Below are positions 28,277-39,214 of a stretch of 64,000 bases of DNA, piece by piece. The position numbers and the translations under genes are program-made. Origin of the DNA: Alkalibacillus aidingensis (GTDB taxonomy: Bacteria; Bacillota; Bacilli; Bacillales; Alkalibacillaceae); the NCBI RefSeq assembly GCF_014595945.1, contig NZ_JABXWU010000004.1, forward strand, positions 43,512 to 107,511. Direction: 5' to 3'. Under the pieces are notes generated by a model. It was given only the letters and a program-made list of their open reading frames with translations. It was not told the DNA's origin and did no database searches. The stretch's first letter is position 1. Every line of letters starts with the position of its first letter.

Positions 28277-28774
28277 TTGGGAAATGAAAATCGTTCAAAA
28301 TCATACTTAAAAATGGATAAAAATCCTACGACAGATTTGAAATCAGATGAAGATTATTTAAGATCAGAAAAATGTCTCAACGAAGCGAATGCGTATTTTG
28401 AAGTATCGTTAAGATGTAAGGATATGATTCACAATAATTATAGGAACGCTTTTTTAACAAATGTTTCATTTGCATGTGAACTATATTTAAAATATCTTCT
28501 TTTAATTCAAGGAATTGATTGCAGAAAAGAACATAACCTTTATAAATTATTTAAGAAATTACCTGAGAAAATACAAACAGAGTTAAAGAAAGAACACCCT
28601 TGTGGAAATACTTCAATTGATAAATTTGAATTAGAACTTGACGATATTGGTCAAGCATATATGATTTTCCGTTACATGTACGAGCGAGGGAATATGGCAT
28701 ATAATTTTCAGTTTTTGATGGAGTTATTATTTACGCTACATAGCTTAATTCATATTAATAAAAAGGGTGAATGA
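28277..28774 (+). CDS. HEPN-like domain protein
   Basis: A 165-residue, probably all-helical protein. The pattern AFLTNVSFACELYLKYLLLIQG followed by HNLYKLFKKLP and, later, YMIFRYMYERGNMAY resembles HEPN domains (conserved helix, H-x-L, then an R-containing helix). The usual RNase motif R-x4-6-H is not seen (no His after the Arg), so ribonuclease activity is doubtful. Start is TTG 28277, supported by GGAGTGA with a 6-base spacing. No nucleotidyltransferase (MNT) or other partner gene is adjacent. HEPN assignment is tentative. Confidence 0.5.
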   Translation: MGNENRSKSYLKMDKNPTTDLKSDEDYLRSEKCLNEANAYFEVSLRCKDMIHNNYRNAFLTNVSFACELYLKYLLLIQGIDCRKEHNLYKLFKKLPEKIQTELKKEHPCGNTSIDKFELELDDIGQAYMIFRYMYERGNMAYNFQFLMELLFTLHSLIHINKKGE

Positions 28775-28906
28775 TTTTTATTTATACTTATTGTAATCAA
28801 TGAGCTATTCAATAATCGGATGCGATTGTTTAAGAAGGTCAAACGCTCTTGAACTAACGGGCAGTAGAGTTGAACAATTGAAAGCATGAGTTAAGGGGGA
28901 AGAGAA

Positions 28907-29095
28907 ATGTCGACATTATTAAATATCATTCTTTATTCATTGCCAACACTTATTGCACTACTTTTTCTTTATTGGATTTTTCAAGATGTTTGGTTCAATT
29001 TTAATGTGAAGAATGATAAAAAATTTGATGAAATTATAAGGCAAAACAATGAATTAAAACAGGAAATCGAAGACCTAAAAAAGCGAATTCAGTAG
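28907..29095 (+). CDS. Small membrane protein with cytosolic coiled coil
   Basis: A 62-residue protein: one membrane helix (IILYSLPTLIALLFLYWIF) followed by a charged segment KKFDEIIRQNNELKQEIEDL with heptad spacing of hydrophobic residues. AAGGGGGAAGAGAA precedes the ATG. No family recognised; the layout resembles small YneF/YtxH-like scaffold proteins only in general form. Confidence 0.55.
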   Translation: MSTLLNIILYSLPTLIALLFLYWIFQDVWFNFNVKNDKKFDEIIRQNNELKQEIEDLKKRIQ

Positions 29096-29252
29096 CCGCT
29101 GACTCCAGTGTTTTGTTGCACTAACGGGGGCAAAAGTTGAACAAGGAGTTGTCGATGCGGCAGCTCCTATGTTGTTAAAAGGGCAGGTTAGTTTAAGTAG
29201 GTGAGGGTTCTGTAGTAAAATTATACAAGAACAACCACAGGGGAGATATTAA

Positions 29253-30506
29253 ATGAATAAAGGAATATATGAATTTATAAGTGAAGCACAGTTAAAAAGG
29301 TATGCAGAACTCGCCGTACGAGCTGGTGTAAATCTGCAAAAAAATCAATTATTGATTATTCATAGTGATATACAAAATGCTACGTTTGCACGTCTAATTC
29401 AAACGGTAGCCTACGAGGCAGGAGCTTCAAATGTATTTATAGATTGGACAGATGAACAGTCTACCAAAGAATTTTACTTAAATGCAGCAGATCGTGCCAT
29501 CGATCACTTTCCTGATTGGCTGGCTGCCCGTTTTAAGGAGTGGGATGATGCAGGTGCTGCTTACATCCATATTATTTCTGAAAACTTAGATGTCTTTAAA
29601 GAGGTTTCTACTGAAAGGATAAATCGTTTCCAAAAAGCTTCTCGTACCAAATTGAGGGATTATTATGCGAAAATTAGATCCCACGAGGTACGCTGGTGTC
29701 TTCTAGCTGTCCCATACGTTGGATGGGCAACTAAAGTATTTCCCAACCTAAGTAAAGAAGAAGCTTTACAATCATTATGGAAATTAATTTTAAAAGGATC
29801 TCGAGCAGATGGGAAAAATCCTATAAAAGATTGGGAGAGTCACAATAGAGCCTTCGAGTCTCGAAAAAAAATCCTAAACGAGAGCCAATTTGAATCCCTG
29901 CATTTTACAAATAGCCGTGGAACTGATTTATTAGTTGGTCTGCCTAAAAATCATCTCTATATCGGTGGGGGTGTGATAGATAAAAATGGAATACCTTTCT
30001 TTCCGAACATTCCTACGGAAGAAATATTTACTGCTCCTCACAAAAATAAGGTGAATGGCAAATTGGTAGGTACGAAACCGCTTATCTATGGCGGAAGTGT
30101 CATCGATGACTTTTATCTAATTTTTCAAGATGGACGGATCACCAACTATTATGCCGCAAAGGGACAAGAAGTGTTACAAAATCTGATCGAAACAGACGAA
30201 GGTTCACATTATTTAGGCGAAATTGCCTTGGTCTCTAATAAATCTCCTCTTGCCCAGGCAGATACTCTTTTTTACAATACCTTGTTTGATGAAAATACGT
30301 CCTGTCATATTGGAATCGGAAATGCATCTCCCTCCAATATTCAAAATGGCATTGACCAATCTGAGGAAGAGTTGAAAGCAGCGGGTCTGAATACTTCACT
30401 TTTGTTAGTCAATGTGACCTTTGGTACCGAAGATATGAAAGTAGTGGGCATTAAAGAAGGTGGAACTGAAGTCTTACTAATGAAGGATGGGGATTTTCAA
30501 TTCTAA
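29253..30506 (+). CDS. ampS: M29 family aminopeptidase (AmpS/PepS/aminopeptidase T type)
   Basis: A 417-residue metallo-aminopeptidase. The two-metal ligands of the M29 family appear in order: the glutamate of NIPTEEIFTAP, the glutamate of LGEIALV, the His/Asp region of LFYNTLFDENTSCHIGIG, and the C-terminal NVTFGTEDMKVVGI. The family removes N-terminal residues from peptides in the cytosol. AGGGGAG lies about 10 bases before the ATG. It is the only clearly intact enzyme gene of the otherwise decaying 27-31 kb region. Confidence 0.9.
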   Translation: MNKGIYEFISEAQLKRYAELAVRAGVNLQKNQLLIIHSDIQNATFARLIQTVAYEAGASNVFIDWTDEQSTKEFYLNAADRAIDHFPDWLAARFKEWDDAGAAYIHIISENLDVFKEVSTERINRFQKASRTKLRDYYAKIRSHEVRWCLLAVPYVGWATKVFPNLSKEEALQSLWKLILKGSRADGKNPIKDWESHNRAFESRKKILNESQFESLHFTNSRGTDLLVGLPKNHLYIGGGVIDKNGIPFFPNIPTEEIFTAPHKNKVNGKLVGTKPLIYGGSVIDDFYLIFQDGRITNYYAAKGQEVLQNLIETDEGSHYLGEIALVSNKSPLAQADTLFYNTLFDENTSCHIGIGNASPSNIQNGIDQSEEELKAAGLNTSLLLVNVTFGTEDMKVVGIKEGGTEVLLMKDGDFQF

Positions 30507-30521
30507 ATCGTCTACAACTGA

Positions 30522-30815
30522 TATACAGAGAAAACTGATTTATGGTGGATTATACTTAGTGCTAGTTATACGGAATTTTGTTGTATGTTCACTGCAATAT
30601 CAGCATTTGACAGAGGTTTTAAGGTTACCTTTATTGAAGATGCAACAGGAACTGTAAATACGGATGAAACATATGAGATGAAGGGGTTAGATATAAAAGA
30701 TTTTGCAAGGACAGTTTTGCATTGGTCTAATGTAATTGAAGTGTTAGATTTTGAAGAGTATGTTGAGGACTACGATTTAAACAGGAAAAAGCAAAACTTA
30801 GAAAAGCTAAAGTAA
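30522..30815 (+). pseudogene. 3' remnant of an isochorismatase-family cysteine hydrolase
   Basis: The frame carries SYTEFCCMFTAISAFDRGFK and VTFIEDATGTVNTDETYEM, the C-terminal third of isochorismatase/nicotinamidase-like hydrolases including the catalytic-cysteine block (EFCC). An in-frame TGA at 30519 and no upstream homology mean the first two thirds, with the catalytic Asp and Lys, are missing. The first ATG (30585) lies after the cysteine and has no proper ribosome binding site. Probably non-functional. Confidence 0.7.
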
Positions 30816-31081
30816 AAATTAGGGAGTTACATACATTTGAGAGAGAACATATAGCAGAGATGTTAGACGTTACGCTTGAAAGAGCTAATGTTTTAAAGGG
30901 ATTAGCAGATTTTCAGAGTGTCCCTTCGATTGGTTATAAATTGGCTGAAAAACTGGTTTTTGAATTGAGCATTTTCTCATTATCGAAAATTAAGGATCAT
31001 GATGGTGCCAAACTCTTTGCTGAATTAGAACAAAAGTTAGACCAAGGAAGGCTTGGTATGAATTTTTTAGTGAAAATATGA
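30761..31081 (+). pseudogene. Truncated helix-hairpin-helix (Cdd1/pathogenicity-locus-like) gene
   Basis: In the frame beginning near 30761 the protein reads EKAKLRKAKVKIRELHTFER then LADFQSVPSIGYKLAEKLVF, a helix-hairpin-helix protein of the Cdd1-like type common in Bacillaceae. There is no start codon before the ATG at 30860, and the C terminus (after AELEQKLD) lacks the expected cysteine-containing tail. It overlaps the hydrolase remnant in another frame, so both genes appear joined by deletion. Confidence 0.55.
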
Positions 31082-31223
31082 TTGCGATATTTTTAAACGA
31101 ATATATATAAAAAATGTTTTTTATCCGTGGAGGAACGGAACAATTATCGCTATAAGCCTTATCAATACTGGTTTTATACAATAATACATTCCTATTGTGG
31201 TACAATAAAAAAATCGATTATTG

Positions 31224-31275
31224 TTCCTTACTCAAGATTAAAAACAGGTGTCTGTTTTTAATCTTGAGTAAGGAA
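31224..31275. repeat. Perfect 24-bp inverted repeat with a 4-base loop
   Basis: The left arm (31224-31247, starting TTCCTTACTCAAG) and right arm (31252-31275, ending CTTGAGTAAGGAA) are exact reverse complements around GTGT. It lies 40 bases upstream of the dihydrouridine synthase start. There is no U-tract after it on the plus strand. Confidence 0.9.
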
Positions 31276-31315
31276 TTAACTTAGTAACCCATGATGAAAG
31301 GATTTGTATGTTGAT

Positions 31316-32284
31316 ATGATAGATAATTTTTGGCGCGAACTTCCACGACCTTTTTTTATATTGGCACCTATGGAAGAGGTCACCGATATCGTTTTTCGCC
31401 ATGTAGTGAGTGAAGCAGCTAGACCTGATGTGTTTTTTACAGAGTTCACAAATTCGGATAGTTATTGTCACCCTGAGGGGATCGATAGTGTGCGGGGGCG
31501 TTTGGCTTTTACTGAGGATGAACAGCCAATTGTCGCCCATATATGGGGGGATAAGCCTGAACACTTTCGTCAAATGAGTATTGGTATGGCTGAGCTTGGC
31601 TTTCGGGGGATCGATATTAATATGGGCTGTCCTGTACCTAATGTGGTAGATAACGGTAAGGGGTGTGGCCTTATCCGTCGTCCGGAAGTTGCTGCAGAGT
31701 TAATTCAAGCTGCAAAAGCTGGGGGATTGCCCGTAAGTGTCAAGACTAGACTTGGTTACAAGGATGTAGATGAATGGCGTGACTGGCTGACACACATATT
31801 GAAGCAAGATATTGTTAATCTTTCTATTCATCTGCGTACTAGAGAGGAAATGAGTAAAGTCGATGCTCATTGGGAGCTGATTCCAGAGATTAAGGAACTT
31901 CGTGACCAGGTGGCACCAGATACACTTCTGACGATTAACGGGGATATTCCTGACCGTCAAACTGGCTTGGAACTCGTTCGTCAACACGGGGTTGATGGCG
32001 TGATGATTGGGCGTGGTATATTTAATAATCCATTTGCCTTTGAAAAAGAGCCGAAAGATCATAGCAGTAAGGAATTGCTTGATCTCTTAAGGCTACATCT
32101 GGACCTTCACGATCAATATTCAGATTTAGGGCTACGTTCGTACAAGGCTCTGCATCGCTTTTTTAAGATTTATGTCAAAGGATTTCGAGGAGCGAGTGGA
32201 TTAAGAAATCAACTGATGAACACAAAGTCAACAGATGAAGCACGTGCATTGCTCGATGCTTTTGAGTCAAAGAATCTTGATTGA
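31316..32284 (+). CDS. dus: tRNA dihydrouridine synthase
   Basis: A 322-residue FMN-dependent Dus that reduces uridine in tRNA D-loops. APMEEVTD at the N terminus, [19 protein letters not shown] with the catalytic cysteine, VKTRLGY, and the FMN-phosphate region [16 protein letters not shown] are intact. ATG 31316 is the first in-frame methionine; AAAGGA is 13 bases upstream, rather far, and a TTG at 31304 is too close. Codon use is richer in GGG than the neighbours, so later acquisition is possible. Confidence 0.88.
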   Translation: MIDNFWRELPRPFFILAPMEEVTDIVFRHVVSEAARPDVFFTEFTNSDSYCHPEGIDSVRGRLAFTEDEQPIVAHIWGDKPEHFRQMSIGMAELGFRGIDINMGCPVPNVVDNGKGCGLIRRPEVAAELIQAAKAGGLPVSVKTRLGYKDVDEWRDWLTHILKQDIVNLSIHLRTREEMSKVDAHWELIPEIKELRDQVAPDTLLTINGDIPDRQTGLELVRQHGVDGVMIGRGIFNNPFAFEKEPKDHSSKELLDLLRLHLDLHDQYSDLGLRSYKALHRFFKIYVKGFRGASGLRNQLMNTKSTDEARALLDAFESKNLD

Positions 32285-32416
32285 ATGGGGCGGAAATGAT
32301 AAATACGAACTAAAGGAGCATATTTTTAAAATACATTCGTTTTTATGTAAAAAAGGGTTTCATTTTGTGGTTGTTTAATATATAATCACATTTATAAACG
32401 AACAATTTAATAGATT

Positions 32417-32486
32417 TGCTTGTATAATCGTGGGAATATGGCCCACAAGTTTCTACCAAGTTACCGTAAATGACTTGACTACAAGT
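32417..32486 (+). ncRNA. Purine (guanine-class) riboswitch
   Basis: The aptamer core is clear: CTTGTATAATC (P1 and J1/2), AATATGG, AGTTTCTACC, ACCGTAAAT, then GACTACAAG closing P1. The discriminating base in GAC is C (position 74 of the reference), which pairs with guanine or xanthine rather than adenine. It precedes xpt and a purine permease and is followed by a terminator, so it should shut the operon off when guanine is plentiful. Confidence 0.93.
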
Positions 32487-32568
32487 GACTTTCCTTGATA
32501 AAGAATAACAAGTAAAAGATTTGCTTGTATTCTTTAGTATTTTCGTATTTATTTTTAAGTAAAAATAA

Positions 32569-34781
<2,213 letters not shown>

Positions 34782-34848
34782 GAAAAACTGAGTTGACATT
34801 CGAGACATTATTTTTTATAAGAGGAACAAATCAAGCACTAATATTACC

Positions 34849-34886
34849 AAAGAACCACTTACCTTAGGGTGAGTGGTTCTTTTATA
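34849..34886 (+). terminator. Terminator after the xpt-permease operon
   Basis: AAGAACCACTTACC pairs with GGGTGAGTGGTTCTT and is followed by TTAT. Confidence 0.8.
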
Positions 34887-35049
34887 GGATTTTAAAGGTG
34901 TAAAGTTGTTTTCAATTGTTTCGCAGTTTCTATTTAACGAATCCTCATGTGAGGCTAATCACAAATTTGTTCGTGGTTATAAATTATGCTTGGGGTAGAT
35001 GAATTAGACGAGGATTCGTTATCATTAAAAAAAGATGAGGTGGAGAATC

Positions 35050-35556
35050 ATGAAAATGAATGACGACCAATTAAGTACACCACTACAACAGCTAAAAAAT
35101 GAGCATGTATGGTTAAGAAAAGAAATGGATCAATTTTATGAAATGATTGAGGACATTGAATTCAGTTCAGGATCTGAAGTCGTCGAATTATTCAAGGAGT
35201 TACACGAGAAGATAGTGGTTTTTACTGAAGTGTTAGATGCCCACTCTAAAAGAGAGGAAGAGGCTTTGTTTCCAATGATGACTATGCATCTTGGAGAGAA
35301 TGATCGAACCATAGAAGAAATGGAATATGAACATCACAAGGCAGAGCAGCATCTCCAACATTTTCTAGCAGAAGCTCACCAGATAGAAGGTGCAATTGGT
35401 GAAGAGGATGCCCAGTTTATGACCGTGTCTGCTTCTCAAGCATACGCTACTTTAACACAACACTTCGCAAAGGAAGAAAATATCTTGTTTCCAATGGCTG
35501 AGAGAATCTTGTCTAATGCAGAAAAGGGGAGACTTGAAAAATTGCTTCAAATATAG
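35050..35556 (+). CDS. Hemerythrin HHE-domain protein
   Basis: A 168-residue four-helix bundle with the diiron ligand pattern: LKNEHVWL, HSKREEEALFPMM, EYEHHKAEQHL and HFAKEENILFPMAE. Such proteins bind oxygen or sense/repair oxidative and nitrosative damage to iron centres. Specific role unknown. ATG 35050 follows GAGGTGGAG. It is a single gene. Confidence 0.85.
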   Translation: MKMNDDQLSTPLQQLKNEHVWLRKEMDQFYEMIEDIEFSSGSEVVELFKELHEKIVVFTEVLDAHSKREEEALFPMMTMHLGENDRTIEEMEYEHHKAEQHLQHFLAEAHQIEGAIGEEDAQFMTVSASQAYATLTQHFAKEENILFPMAERILSNAEKGRLEKLLQI

Positions 35557-35661
35557 AAGGTGCCTAACTATTTGTTCGATATATGAATTGTTTAAAGTTT
35601 TTATAAAATAAAAATAAGAACGCATGTCCGTCTTTGTTCCGATATATATTATCATAGAACT

Positions 35662-35690
35662 ACCCCCGATAGAAAAGGGGGTGCATATTT
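35662..35690 (+). terminator. Hairpin downstream of the hemerythrin gene
   Basis: ACCCCC and GGGGGT form a short GC stem, followed after GCA by TATTTT. About 100 bases past the stop, so the link is tentative. Confidence 0.4.
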
Positions 35691-35803
35691 TGAACTTTAA
35701 GTAATGAGCAAGAGTAACCTAAGAAATATGATAAAATGAATTATAGGAATTTTATCACATTTAGAGAAGAGTGGATGGGTTTAGACCAGAAAGGGAGATG
35801 GTG

Positions 35804-35974
35804 ATGGAAAATCAATTTTATGTAGGATGGGGAACTCTTGCCCTGATTAATGCAGGGTTAGCTCAAGGTAAAAATCGATCAGGGCTTAATTGGTTTTTTA
35901 TATCATTATTCCTTGGACCTATAGCTACGTTTCTACTTTTGATTCACGAAAAGCTTACAGAAGAGGAACATTAA
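35804..35974 (+). CDS. Small membrane protein, conserved hypothetical
   Basis: A 56-residue protein: WGTLALINAGLAQGKNRSGLNWFFISLFLGPIATFLLLI. The pattern N-A-x-x-A-x-x-K-[GN]-R-S followed by a glycine/proline-containing membrane helix is common in small bacterial inner-membrane proteins, sometimes mis-annotated as NusB. ATG 35804 is 6 bases after AAAGGGAG. No function known. Confidence 0.6.
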   Translation: MENQFYVGWGTLALINAGLAQGKNRSGLNWFFISLFLGPIATFLLLIHEKLTEEEH

Positions 35975-36024
35975 ATTGATCTCCTGATGTCATCAGGTAA
36001 GAATATATTTTTTAGGAAGAAAGT

Positions 36025-36486
36025 GTGGTACATATGGGCAAGAGTGAGAAAGCCATTTTAACGAATATGTGTATGGTCTATGATGGGGATTATATTCTTG
36101 TGCAAAATCGTGTTAACCCGAACTGGCCAGGGATTACGTTTCCAGGTGGGCATATTGAAAAAGGAGAAGCATTTGCTGATTCGGTGATCCGAGAAGTTTA
36201 CGAGGAGACTGGGTTAACCATTTCTCAGCCAACTTTATGTGGAACGAAGCAATTTCAGACGAATCATGATGAGCGTTATATCGTCTTGTTTTATAAAACG
36301 GATCAATTTGATGGGGAGTTGAAAGCTTCAGATGAAGGTGAGGTTTTTTGGATTAAAAAAGGTGACTTAAAAGACTATCAATTAGCGCCTGATTTTCAGC
36401 AAATGTACGAAATCTTTGAATCAGAGGAACTAAGTGAATTCTATTATGACCGCCATGATGGTGGGTGGAATGTGAAGTTATTATAA
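36025..36486 (+). CDS. Nudix hydrolase, 8-oxo-dGTP diphosphatase type
   Basis: A 153-residue Nudix enzyme. The box G-x5-E-x7-R-E-[UV]-x-E-E-x-G-U reads GGHIEKGEAFADSVIREVYEETGL, complete. The C-terminal RHDGGWNVKLL is typical of MutT-like enzymes of Bacillales. The start GTG 36025 is 7 bases after AGGA; an ATG at 36034 is 16 bases away and less likely. It probably hydrolyses oxidised or damaged nucleotides. Confidence 0.85.
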   Translation: MVHMGKSEKAILTNMCMVYDGDYILVQNRVNPNWPGITFPGGHIEKGEAFADSVIREVYEETGLTISQPTLCGTKQFQTNHDERYIVLFYKTDQFDGELKASDEGEVFWIKKGDLKDYQLAPDFQQMYEIFESEELSEFYYDRHDGGWNVKLL

Positions 36487-36510
36487 TGGTAGTGATCCAT
36501 AACCTAAAAA

Positions 36511-36545
36511 GGAAGTCCAGTTTTGTTATAGGGCTTCATTTTATT
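36511..36545 (+). terminator. Terminator after the Nudix gene
   Basis: GAAGTCC and GGGCTTC form a stem followed by ATTTTATT. Confidence 0.6.
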
Positions 36546-36770
36546 GGTGTTTGATTAGTGAGCCTACTTTTTCTTTATAGGAACCAATATTTCATTTTGG
36601 TTGTTTTCACTGCTTATATCTCAGGGGCTACTTCCCTTAATTAGAAGCAAAACAGTAGAGGATGAGTGCATTCCTCACTCAATTATTTTAGCATAATTTC
36701 CCAAGAAATATAGATAACTGTAAGTGGTAGCAGGTAAGTTGGCGAATAAAACATAGGAATAGGGTGTTAG

Positions 36771-36923
36771 TTGAATATCATAGTCGAGAATAGACAGCAT
36801 CTTTCTGCAGTGATCAAAAAAGTATTTGATTATTTTTTTGATGAGGATCATCACTTGGAAGAGTGTACCAAAGTTGCAACTCGTATTTGGAATGAATTAA
36901 AGCACCATGGTTTGAAAGAATAA
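36771..36923 (+). CDS. Possible 50-residue protein with TTG start
   Basis: AGGGTG is 4 bases before TTG 36771 and the frame is open to TAA 36921. The product (LSAVIKKVFDYFFDEDHH ... VATRIWNELKHHGLKE) has a balanced, amphipathic composition typical of real small proteins. No family recognised. It is preceded by about 230 bases that show nothing else. Confidence 0.4.
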   Translation: MNIIVENRQHLSAVIKKVFDYFFDEDHHLEECTKVATRIWNELKHHGLKE

Positions 36924-37009
36924 TCAGCTCTTTTGAGTAGACACTAAAGTTAGTCTTATGTTTGTATGAAGATAAGTAAGAACGAAGCTTTTAAAGAAGA
37001 AGGGATATC

Positions 37010-38476
37010 ATGGTAGACGAAAATAACGTAGGTTGGAATTTTGACAATAGTTATACACATCTTCCTGAGATGTTGTTTAGTGAGCAAGAGCCAACACCTG
37101 TAAAATCACCAAGTTTGGTCATTTTAAATGAGTCTTTAGCGAATTCACTTGGATTGGATTCTGAGTCATTGAGAAGTGATGAAGGTGTTTCCGTTTTTGC
37201 AGGTAATCAGCTCCCTGAAGGTTCAAAACCTATTGCTCAGGCTTATGCTGGCCACCAGTTTGGTCATTTTACGATGTTAGGTGACGGGCGAGCTGTGCTT
37301 CTTGGTGAACAAATAACTCCGCATGGCGATCGCTTTGATATTCAGCTTAAAGGTTCGGGTAGAACACCATATTCTCGTGGTGGTGATGGCCGTGCGGTAT
37401 TAGGGCCAATGTTACGAGAGTATATTATTAGTGAAGCGATGCACGCGCTAGGAATCCCATCAAACCGAAGTCTAGCTGTCGTAACAACAGGGGAGCCAGT
37501 GATTCGGGAAACGGAAAAGCCAGGAGCAATCTTGACACGTGTTTCATCAAGCCACATACGTGTTGGGACTTTTCAATATGTAGCGAATCAAGGGGCAAAA
37601 GATGACTTACGCACCTTTGCGGATTATACAATCGAAAGGCATTATCCAGGTTTGAAAGACGCGGATGATCCTTATCTATCTTTATTAGAAGTGGTTATAA
37701 AAAATCAGGCTTTCTTGATTTCTAAATGGCAGCTTGTCGGCTTTATTCATGGTGTGATGAATACGGATAATATAACGATTAGTGGTGAGTCGATTGATTT
37801 CGGCCCTTGTGCATTTATGAATAGTTATGACCCGGCAACGGTGTTTAGTTCGATTGATCGAGAGGGTCGATATGCTTATGGCAACCAACCGAAAATGGCG
37901 ATGTGGGGTCTAGCGCGATTTGCTGAATCCTTATTACAGCTTCTTCATGATGATGACGATCAAGCTGTGGAAATTGCTCAAAACTCGCTAACTAAGTTTA
38001 AAGACTGGTATCACGAATACTGGTTAAGAGGTATGCGAGCTAAGCTTGGGATTTTTAATGAGGAAGACGATGATGAAAAGTTATTTGAAGAGCTTTTAAA
38101 GCTTATGTATAAGCATGAAGCTGATTTTACGAATACATTCCGTGCCTTAACTTATGGTCAGTTTGAAGGAATAAATGTTTGCGATACGAGAGAATTTGAA
38201 CAATGGCATGAGAAATGGCAAACACGGCTAGATCGCCAGGAACAGTCGGACGCTGAATCAAAAGAGCTCATGCGTCAAAATAACCCAGCTGTGATTCCTC
38301 GTAATCATAAGGTGGAGGAAGCCTTAGAAGCAGCTGAAGAAAATGGTGATTATAGTGTGATGGACCGGTTACTTGCTGTCCTTTCAAGCCCTTATGATCA
38401 TTCAATCGAACAGACTGAATACACCTCACCACCTCCAGATTCAGATCGACCATACCGGACATATTGTGGGACATAA
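37010..38476 (+). CDS. selO: SelO-type protein adenylyltransferase (YdiU/UPF0061)
   Basis: A 488-residue pseudokinase-fold enzyme that transfers AMP to protein hydroxyls. Family blocks are intact: [23 protein letters not shown], the nucleotide-binding [30 protein letters not shown] (metal/catalytic region), DFGPCAF and the terminal YRTYCGT with a cysteine near the end. In Escherichia coli and mitochondria SelO modifies redox proteins. GAAGAAGGG precedes the ATG. A terminator follows. Confidence 0.93.
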   Translation: MVDENNVGWNFDNSYTHLPEMLFSEQEPTPVKSPSLVILNESLANSLGLDSESLRSDEGVSVFAGNQLPEGSKPIAQAYAGHQFGHFTMLGDGRAVLLGEQITPHGDRFDIQLKGSGRTPYSRGGDGRAVLGPMLREYIISEAMHALGIPSNRSLAVVTTGEPVIRETEKPGAILTRVSSSHIRVGTFQYVANQGAKDDLRTFADYTIERHYPGLKDADDPYLSLLEVVIKNQAFLISKWQLVGFIHGVMNTDNITISGESIDFGPCAFMNSYDPATVFSSIDREGRYAYGNQPKMAMWGLARFAESLLQLLHDDDDQAVEIAQNSLTKFKDWYHEYWLRGMRAKLGIFNEEDDDEKLFEELLKLMYKHEADFTNTFRALTYGQFEGINVCDTREFEQWHEKWQTRLDRQEQSDAESKELMRQNNPAVIPRNHKVEEALEAAEENGDYSVMDRLLAVLSSPYDHSIEQTEYTSPPPDSDRPYRTYCGT

Positions 38477-38500
38477 TCTGAAACAAATTTAAAACTTTTA

Positions 38501-38532
38501 GGCAGTCTTTAGCTATAAAGGCTGCCTTTTTC
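38501..38532 (+). terminator. Terminator after selO
   Basis: GGCAG-n-CTTT pairs with AAAG-n-CTGCC and leads into TTTTTC. Confidence 0.8.
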
Positions 38533-38764
38533 TAACTCAGTCGTTGGTTATAACTTTGTCGAAATTAGAGCTGTGAAGCTTGATAAAATTAAGCATACTA
38601 CTATATAATATATTTAATTATACTTCTTACTTTTAACTCCGAATACCTACCCAAATGAACAGCTATTCAAAATAACTACCAATCTTATAAACTACTACAT
38701 ATTAATGACTTCAATAATTTTTAATCCATAAGTTCTTGAAAATTTAATATAGGATGTGAGCCAC

Positions 38765-39214
38765 ATGGTTGAAGAAAGGCTAGACCGGATTGAAAATATG
38801 CTCTCCCAAATAATTAATATGGTCGCTCAAAACACAGAAGACATTCAATCTCTTAAGAAGGACAACCAAGAGATTAGAGCAGAACTAAATGAAGTGAAGA
38901 AAGAACAGAAGGAAATGAAGAAGGAACAACAGGCGTTTAGGTCAGAATTAAATGAGATGAAGAAAGAGCAACAAGCGTTTAGATCAGAATTAAATGAGAT
39001 GAAGAGAGAGCAACAAGCCTTCAAGTCAGAATTGAATGAGATGAAAAAAGATTTGTATGAATTTAAAGGACAAATGTATGAGTTCAAAATGGAGAGTGAA
39101 AAGCGACACGATGAGGTTTTAGACCATTTTTCATCACAAAAAGCGGATCTAGATTTTATCTGGGAGAAGTGTGTGAAAAATGAACGTGAACTTGAGAATA
39201 TTAAAAAGTTATAG
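38765..39214 (+). CDS. Repeat-built coiled-coil protein
   Basis: A 149-residue, highly charged protein predicted to be one continuous coiled coil. The central part is built of near-identical 14-residue (42-bp) units, EQQAFRSELNEMKK, repeated about four times, so two heptads per unit. The ends (ERLDRIENMLSQIINMVAQN; SSQKADLDFIWEKCVKNERE) are non-repetitive. ATG 38765 follows AGGATGTGAG; a GTG at 38756 overlaps that site. The gene runs into the remnant of a CoA-disulfide reductase, which it seems to have displaced. Function unknown. Confidence 0.7.
   Translation: MVEERLDRIENMLSQIINMVAQNTEDIQSLKKDNQEIRAELNEVKKEQKEMKKEQQAFRSELNEMKKEQQAFRSELNEMKREQQAFKSELNEMKKDLYEFKGQMYEFKMESEKRHDEVLDHFSSQKADLDFIWEKCVKNERELENIKKL

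Noticed and set aside
31238..31573. 111-residue minus-strand frame over the inverted repeat and the dus start
   Set aside because: It overlaps the 5' end of a clear gene and the hairpin; it has no translation signal.
32417..32486. Adenine riboswitch
   Set aside because: The discriminating base in the GACTAC segment is C, the guanine-class form, and the genes behind it are for xanthine/guanine.
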